A stretch of 64,000 nucleotides of DNA from Agapanthus africanus (taxonomy: Eukaryota > Streptophyta > Magnoliopsida > Asparagales > Amaryllidaceae), in the NCBI GenBank assembly GCA_030015575.1, contig JASDDO010000024.1, positions 45,098,114 to 45,162,113 of the forward strand. The letters run 5' to 3'. Position numbers and translations under genes: made by a program. The notes under the pieces were generated by a model. That model did not search any database. It was not told the DNA's origin and worked only from the letters and a program-made list of their open reading frames with translations. Below are positions 57,392 to 64,000 of this stretch, piece by piece; the stretch's first letter is position 1; every line of letters starts with the position of its first letter.

Positions 57392-58180
57392 GACTTCTCT
57401 CCAATCCTTAGCCTTTTCCTGGTCCTTTATTTGTAGGGCCGTTTGTTCGGTAGCTCCCTTTTCTTCAGAAGACTCCGGAGATATTTCTGCCGGTGCAAGA
57501 ACCCGACGACTTTGTACAACGATCCTTACGTCATCGAGATTCTCGTCAGCCAATTCTTTAGCGAGCTTGGCCAATGCATCCGCTTTGCTATTTTCCTCAC
57601 ATGGTATGCTTTCCAGGGTGTAGGAAGGAATTTGAGTCAGCAGTTGCTGCACTCTCTCGCCGTACTTCACCAGCTCTGGCTTGCACGTTTGATAGTCGAC
57701 GTTTACCTGGCTAACGATCAGCTGGGAGTCTCCGTATATGAGGAGGCTTTCGATTCCCATGTCGACAGCGATCTCCAGTCCTGCTATCAAAGCTTCATAT
57801 TCTACTTCATTGTTCGTCCTCGGCTCTGTTAAGGAGAAGGTAAAACGCATTATCCCTCCTTGTGGAGTCACGAAGATGAGGCCCACCCCTGATTTGATTA
57901 TGGGGGTGCTTTGTTTGCACTTCTTCATGGAAGATGCTCCATCGAAATAGAGTTCCCACCGGGTATCATTCTCTTTTCTCTCCCTATCGATCGTGTCAAA
58001 CGCAAGTTCTTCTGGCAAGTCGCAGTTCAAGGGAGAATCGGCAGGTATTGGATGCTCAGCGAGGAAGTCGGCGATAGCCTGGCCTTTCACCGCCTTGAGG
58101 GGTCGGTATGTCACCGAGAATTCCATTAAGAGCAGGGCCCATTTAGCGAGTCGTCCCGTTAATATGGCCTTTGACATCAA
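56840..58180 (-). pseudogene. In-frame Tat/copia chimeric ORF
   Basis: A 446-codon frame. Residues 1-263 are Tat C: RNaseH end and complete second RNaseH with D80, E125, D151 and D201. Residues 264-446 are copia integrase with D313, D376 and E412. The join follows DWREV, where intact Tat A continues FIDYFKSRR, and precedes IKLHKDGY of copia. No stop falls at the junction. It is most likely a chance in-frame deletion join, since nothing upstream provides a functional start. Confidence 0.85.
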
Positions 58181-59367
58181 ATATTTAAGAGATCCACCTT
58201 TGATATGAGATGGACCTCATGTGCCAACCTATAGTGTCGGAGCTTCGTTATCGCAAAGATTAACGCCAGGCAGTGTTTTTCGATGGGGGAGTAATTGTTT
58301 TTTGCCCCCGGAAGAACTCAACTCAAGTAGTAGAGGGCTCTCTCCTTCCCTTGGTCATTCTCTTGTGCCCATAATGCGCCTAAGGAACCTTCAAGGGCAG
58401 TTGTATACAGAATGAGGGGTTTTCCCTTGACTGGAGCGGTTAGTACCGGAGGATTCCGTAGGTATTGCTTGAATTCGTCCAGTGCGCCTTGGCATTTGCG
58501 ATCCCAGACGAATGGGGTTCCCTTCTTCATTAGGTGACTGTAAGGACGGCACTTGCCGGAGAGATTGGCTATAAATCGCCGGATATACGCGAGCTTTCCT
58601 TGGAGAGACCGCAGTTGCTTGAGAGTCCTTGGTGGAGTCAGTTTCATGATCGCTTTGATCTTCGACGGGTCTATCTCGATGCCTCGGTGTCGGACGACGA
58701 ATCCTAGAAACTTGCCCGAGGAAAATCCGAACGCGCATTTCAGAGGGTTCATCTTCAAGTTGTATTTCCGCAGACGCTGGAACACGATCTTCAGATGCTC
58801 TAAATGTTCCTCGTATGATTTTCTTTTAACTACGAGGTCGTCGATATAGCATTCGACGATTTCATGTACGAGGTCATCGAAGATCTTCGTTATGGCCCTT
58901 TGATAGGTGGCACCGGCGTTCTTTAGACCGAAAGGCATCACCCTGTAGCAGAATATGCCCAAAGGGGTCCGAAAAGCGGTATGCTTCTGGTCCTCGGGAT
59001 GCATCTTTATCTGATTGTATCCTGACGAGCTGTCCATGAAGGAGAAAACTTCGTGAGTGGACGTATTATCTATCATCAGCTCAGTGAACGGTACTGGAAA
59101 GTCGTCCTTTGGGCAAGCTTTGTTGAGATCCCGAAAGTCCGCACATATGCGCAACGTCCCGTTTTTCTTTATCACCGGGACAATGTTAGCGATCCAATCA
59201 GGATATTGAACCTCTTGGATGAAGCTGGAGTCGATTAGCTTCTTGACCTCGGCGTTGATGCTCATTTCAAGCTCGAGTCGCATTCTTCTCGGTGCTTGTT
59301 TGATCGGCTTGACGTCTGAAGAAATCGCTAATTTGTGGACAGCAATCTCTGGATCAAGTCCCGGCAT
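57392..59367 (-). pseudogene. Tat copy C: RT, RNaseH, second RNaseH
   Basis: 58318-59367 holds RT: RICADFRDLN, SFMDSSSGYNQIKMHPEDQ, catalytic YIDD at codons 174-177 (58837-58848), then the RNaseH start. TGA at 58318-58320 replaces an Arg codon present in A (LSRVLL). A one-base loss near 58190 shifts the rest into the 56840-58180 frame, which ends the Tat part at 57392. Copy C shows the uninterrupted site into which chromovirus B inserted in A. Confidence 0.9.
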
Positions 59368-59400
59368 CTCTGAATAGTTCCATGCAAAGCAATATTTATA

Positions 59401-60618
59401 CTACATGAGCACGTCTTTAAGCGTAGCCTCCTTTTCTTCAGACAATAGTTCACCGACGAACGTCGGCCATGGGTCGTTTGCCGTTCCCAAGTCGATTTTT
59501 CTGAGGTCATCTGCAGTAGTATGTATCCCGTCTTCCAGCACTTTTGGCGCCGGTGGAAATTTTAAGATCAACTCATCTTCATTGTTTTCGAAGCACCATG
59601 GGAGGTCATCCATATTCTCGGGTTCTTCTTCTGACAGCGTTATCACATGACAGGTACGAGATCGCTTCCAAGATCGACGTTGATCCGGCTCTTCTTTCAT
59701 GGTTTTCGGTTCATGCTTCTGCGGTGGGGTTACCCTCCAACTGCTGGATAACGCGAACTTGCCTTGCTGATACTGGTCTTCTACCCAGTCTTTGAATGTG
59801 AAGCAGTCTTCGAGAGGATGTCCTATCGCTCGGTGATAAGAGCAATAATCCGGGTGAGAGACATCGCCTGCTTGCTCGGGGTGCTTGGACTCCGGGAGGG
59901 TAATCATCTGATGTTTTATGACAAGATCGAGTATCTTCCTTGTCTTGTCTTGGGAAAAAGAATATGCTCGACCCATCTTCTTTATAAGAGATGAATCCTG
60001 GTTGCTCGATTCTCGATCGCGTGGCTTCTTGGACCCGCTTTGTCGCTGTCGAACGCTTTTTCCGTTCTTAGGTTTATTTCTGCCTCTGTGTCGGGTCTTT
60101 TATATGACGGGCTGGCGATGAAGGGCATCGTCATTTTCCGTAGCCTGCTGAAGGAGGCGCTGCGTTCTGGCTTTCTCGTAGATGGCCATTTCGCGATTAT
60201 GGTCATCTCGAATCTTTTGACTCGCTTCCCTTATAAGCTTGTCCATCTGTTCTTCAAACGACTGACTTGGCACTTTCATGGCGAGACCTTGCTCTGGTTC
60301 AGGGTTAGCGTCTTCCCACAAAGCATCTCCTTCTTCGTCAAAGTCATGTATGACGTAGCATCTACGGAATCTCTCCCGTTCCTTGGATTGAACATATCCA
60401 AGCCCGATCGTTTCCATTCTCCCGTTGGGCAATTTTCGCTGAGTCCCGGGGACGTTCCAGATCCTGTTGTAGAACTGAGTTTTTCGAGCAGTCTGTTTGA
60501 AGGGTACGCCTTGGCGCCTCAACAGCCTTTTTAATCCTTCTGTGTAGTATCTGGGCAGATGGATGGGCAGGAGCCTGTCAAGTGTAGAATCAGCACCATG
60601 CCAAATTTCTTTCTCCAC
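59401..60618 (-). pseudogene. Tat copy C: linker with third knuckle module
   Basis: 60100-60618 (LPRYYTEGLKRLLRRQGVPF, EEQMDKLIREASQKIRDDH) and 59401-59976 (FSQDKTRKILDLVIKHQMI, CSYHRAIGHPLEDC) are the stretch between protease and RT. The module repeats the gag module (FPRDKTKRLFELAIRNRLI plus knuckle). Frames are separated by a stop (near 60100) and a frameshift. Confidence 0.82.
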
Positions 60619-60740
60619 TTTGATTTCCGTTGATCGATAAAAGAGGATCGCTTTTCATCTCTTCGCCTGGGAGGGATGTAGAATGTCTGCAGTTCCTGCA
60701 TACTATAGGTATCAAGTGCGTCGAGCTCTTTGTAATGCTC

Positions 60741-62036
60741 TCACGGAACAATGGCGATTTGCAAACTCCGATCATCGTCAGCGAAGGCTTGTATTGATGG
60801 TCGAACAGAAAATACGGCATTGACCTCATCTTCCGAGTCGCTGCCAAAGATCAACATAGGGGTGGACGGTCTCGGCTTATTGCATTGGGGTGGCCCTGAA
60901 TAAACTATTTCTTCTTCCTCCTCGGTATCACTCCCGAAGATTGGAATAGTGGTGATAGCTTTGTTCTTGTCCTCCGGTCTGTGACATCTTTCTGTGTCTT
61001 CGAAATCTGGCAGGAAGTAATTGGCATCCTTATATTTGCGGACTTCGTTCAAGGAGAATGGGTTTAGTTCCCCTGTTACGGTATACTCGAGACCATCCTT
61101 GAAATACTTCATACACTGATGTTGTGTAGAAGGGATGATGTTGTACTCCTGTAACCAAGTCCTGCCGAGCAAAGCATTGTAACATGTCTTGGCATCAATG
61201 ACGTGAAATTTAATGTCTGTGACGAGCAGCCCAAAGCGAAGCGTCAGTATCACAGACCCGAGCGTCCGTGACGACTGGGAGTCAAAACCGAAGATGGTGA
61301 TTTTATCACGGGCGAGATGCTGAATGCTCATGCAGATTTCCTTCAACACTTTTACATTGAGGAGATTGACGGATGACCCATTGTCAACCAGGATCTTGCC
61401 TATCTTAATATCATGACAGTATTCAGAGACATAAAGGGGATGGTTATGTTCGCACGTCCCGAGGAGGAGATCTTCACCACCGAAGGTGATATCGGCTGTG
61501 TGCACTTCTTCCAGCTCGTCCTTCATCTTTTCTTCGGCGAAGAAAGCTTGGAATTGTTCGGGCTCTTGTAGCGCCTTGATCAGCGAATTTCTCGCCTCTT
61601 TAGATAGCAGAAGGGCATCGAGAATGCTGAACTGCGAGGGTGTCTTCCTCAGGTGTGCCAGAACGTTGTAATCCACCTTACTTTTCTTGGGTGGGTCCTT
61701 GGCTGCCAGCTCTTCGACGACTCGATCATCGAGGGCGTTATCTTCAGGGATCTTTTCTTTCCCCTTATCCTTTTTATTCAATCCTTTGTTCGCAGGTCCG
61801 AGATTCTTTTCAGGTAATGTGTGATTGCGCAGCTGAATGTTCTCGCAGCTCTTCGGTTCTTCCTCTTTTCCTGAGGTGGATTCTTTGAAGAGAGGGCCAA
61901 GAGCTATTTCTTCAACAGAATCGCTCCCGAAGGTGAGAACTTGCGATCCCCCGGTGTCGACCATCTGACAGTTGCCGATAGTTCTTTTGCGCTCCTCGGT
62001 CGTATTTCTTCGCTCCCGACGAGTTTTGCGCTTCAT
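60741..62036 (-). pseudogene. Tat copy C: protease region
   Basis: 431-codon frame with ILVDNGSSVNLLNVKVLKEI (catalytic Asp) and FGLLVTDIKFHVIDAKTCYN. Here the sequence FGSDTEEEEEIVYSGPP is continuous, which shows that the frame change in A is a later deletion. The frame breaks near 60740. Confidence 0.87.
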
Positions 62037-62099
62037 CCGCTTGAAATGTTGTCGGTGAGCAACATATCCCCGCCACCAGTTTTTAAAGGCGTTGCACTC

Positions 62100-64000
62100 T
62101 TAGGTGGGGTGCGCAATCCTTCGATGATATAGACAGTAGCTAGGATGTGTATCCGCTTCATTAGGAGTGTTTCCTTCAGAGGGTGGCAGCTTCATTCCCA
62201 TCGATATGGCTTTGGCGAACCTTTTCCTCGTCTTGAACCTGCTTTTATTTGCCGCGGATATATTTTGACCTGGTGGGAGTGTTTTGACCCTTTCGTCCAG
62301 TCGCCTGCGTTTGGCCTTTTCAAATATGGCCATCTCACGCTCTCGATCAGCTTTGCTTTTAAGACGGGCTTCGTTCATGAATGCATCAATCATTTCATCT
62401 GATGGTCCTAGACGTTCCGGTTCAGGATCTGCCCCCAGTTTCTCTGCGTAAGGAGCTTCTTCATCGTCTATCGACGAGTGAGAGATCACATGGCAGCTTG
62501 CCACATAATCTCCAGGCCCATCCGACGAGTCTTCTCCATTGTCATCATCTTCATCCTCAAGGACGTGGCTGAGAAACTCTTGAAGTGTGACCGGGGTTCG
62601 CGCCTTCTGGTTATATTCTTCCAGCGCGTCGATATGTTTTTGTAGGTCCGTGCGCTCGTCACTAAGCTTCATGGGCTTTTTGGTCTTCTTCTTTTTCTTC
62701 GAAGACTTTGACGGCTGGGTGTGAGCGCTTTGACTATCACTGCCAATCTTTGGAGTTGGACACGGCTTTAGCATTCCCTCGATGACTTCGGGTTCCAGTG
62801 GATTTTTCCATTTGATCGCCGGGCATGTTTGGAGATCCTTCAGCATTCTTTTTGTTTTGGCTGAAAGAGCGACCTCCCATGGAGCTTCTTCGACAAACGA
62901 GCACGATACCCCCGGTGTGTCCCCCTTTTTAGGAGCATGCGGCTGAGGCGGACTTACTTTCCAATTCTCGGACAGTGCGAACTTGCCCTGTTGGTATTGG
63001 TCTTCGATCCATCTTTTAAAGACGAAGCAATCTTCAATTGGATGACCTGTCATTTGGTGATAGGGTCAATAATTGGGATTATTAGCCTCACCGGGTTGCA
63101 ATGGGCGTTTTGGATTTGGCAAATTAATGAGCCTGTTTCGCATCGCCAGCTCGAACAATCTCCTCGTTTTGTCCCGGGGAAACGAATAAGGGCGCTTCAT
63201 TTTCTCATTGTAGAATTTCTGTCTCTCGTCCAGGCGATCAGTTAATTTTGGACCGCTGGGCTGCTGTTGAGCATTGGCGACGAAAGTCGCTTTCCCTTTC
63301 CCTTTTTCATTCCGCGGCTTCGGCTTTGAAGAGGAAGGCATGTGGCCCATCTGGTCTATTTGGGCCAGTTTGTCAATCAGGGCTTAGAAGGTGGTGGGCT
63401 TGAAAAACATCATGAACTGGGAGATGGTCTCCTGTGGATCAAGAGTACCCACGAACATGCTCACTGCTGGCGCTTCTTCGATGCGCTGCTCGCATTTCGA
63501 CCACAGATTCCGTCATCGTATTGCGTATTGGACCCATGTCTCGCCTGGCTTCACCCTGGTGTTAATTAGTGCGGTAATCGGAGTACGCTCGCTAGCGCTT
63601 GCGAATCTTTGCGTGAACAACAGCTCCATTTCCACAAATATCTTGACAGAGTCATTCGGGAGTTCAGAATACCATTCGAACGCTGTCTCCGACAAGCTGC
63701 CGACGAACTGACGAAGTAGCAGTTTATCGTCACCTCCAGTGTTGCCACATAGAGCCCTGAACTGGGCGACATGCTGATGCGGATTGCCCGTCCCTTTATA
63801 TACATGGAATTTAGGGATCGTATATCCCGGCGGGTACCTTATTTGGTCATACCAACCCGGGTAGGGTCGTCCAGTCTTAACGATCTGCCCGGCCGTTTCG
63901 CTCGCATGATGAGCTCGTATTTGCTGAGCGATGTAATCGTCCAGAGCGGTCTTGGAGATGGTCTCCTCCTTGGCTGCTGAAAGATCCGGAGGAGGGTTCG
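62100..64000 (-). pseudogene. Tat copy C: gag
   Basis: 63513-63820: gag core (LSETAFEWYSELPNDSVKIF). 63066-63350 and 62100-63053: the C-terminal part with the knuckle at its end (CLYHRRIAHPT) and lysine-rich KSSKKKKKTKKP. The codon that is TAG in A and TAA in D is CAG here (near 63772). Stops near 63060, 63388 and 62100. The element continues past the right edge. Confidence 0.87.

Overview
The window is repeat-rich nuclear DNA from a flowering plant with a large genome. I see no single-copy host gene with intact context. Almost every stretch belongs to an LTR retrotransposon or a fragment of one: Ty3/gypsy Tat lineage, Ty3/gypsy Tekay/Del-type chromovirus, and a Ty1/copia element with Angela/BARE-like LTRs. 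There is also a LINE scrap. Many elements are inserted into one another. Plant origin is supported by the lineages, the plant mobile domain (PMD) gene, an initiator-Met tRNA primer site, GT-AG introns and a captured piece of what I read as plant listerin (LTN1). The species cannot be named from this.

Layout. 1-39151: Tat element A on the minus strand. Its 5' LTR is 36089-39151 and its 3' LTR (partial, running off the left edge) is 1-3693. It encodes gag, protease, RT-RNaseH, a second RNaseH and integrase (35939 down to 15839). A satellite-like 3' UTR follows (12240-15745), and an intron-containing PMD gene lies antisense between pol and the 3' LTR (4703-12047). Element A carries three later insertions with clean 5-bp target duplications: a copia solo LTR (734-2941, CTTTG), a chromoviral solo LTR (7287-10478, GAGCA) and an almost complete chromovirus B (17471-28369, CCTGC) inside the second RNaseH. 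A itself sits in the gag gene of an older Tat copy D on the plus strand, whose rest is 39152-43214.

43215-57391 is a chain of broken pieces: copia LTR (43228-44897), a Tat LTR of another subfamily (about 44901-47913), the 3' end plus LTR of a second chromovirus H (48200-51800), a LINE fragment (51801-52572), and a copia 3' LTR with the 3' half of pol (52573-57391). 57392-64000 is a third Tat copy C (minus strand), joined in frame to the copia integrase.

Points that stand out: (1) both LTRs of chromovirus B contain the leader and N-terminal coding part of listerin, the ribosome quality-control E3 ligase, with an intact 130-codon frame. (2) The Tat LTRs and 3' UTR are packed with short inverted repeats in which a constant centre (TTAAA, GTGAG or TGATTTTAT) is flanked by arms that differ from site to site yet stay complementary. 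(3) The antisense PMD gene keeps four small phase-1 introns. (4) The copia LTRs carry multi-unit heat-shock elements. All coding regions are decayed to some degree; by eye the LTR pairs of A and B differ by only about 1-2 percent, so those insertions are recent.
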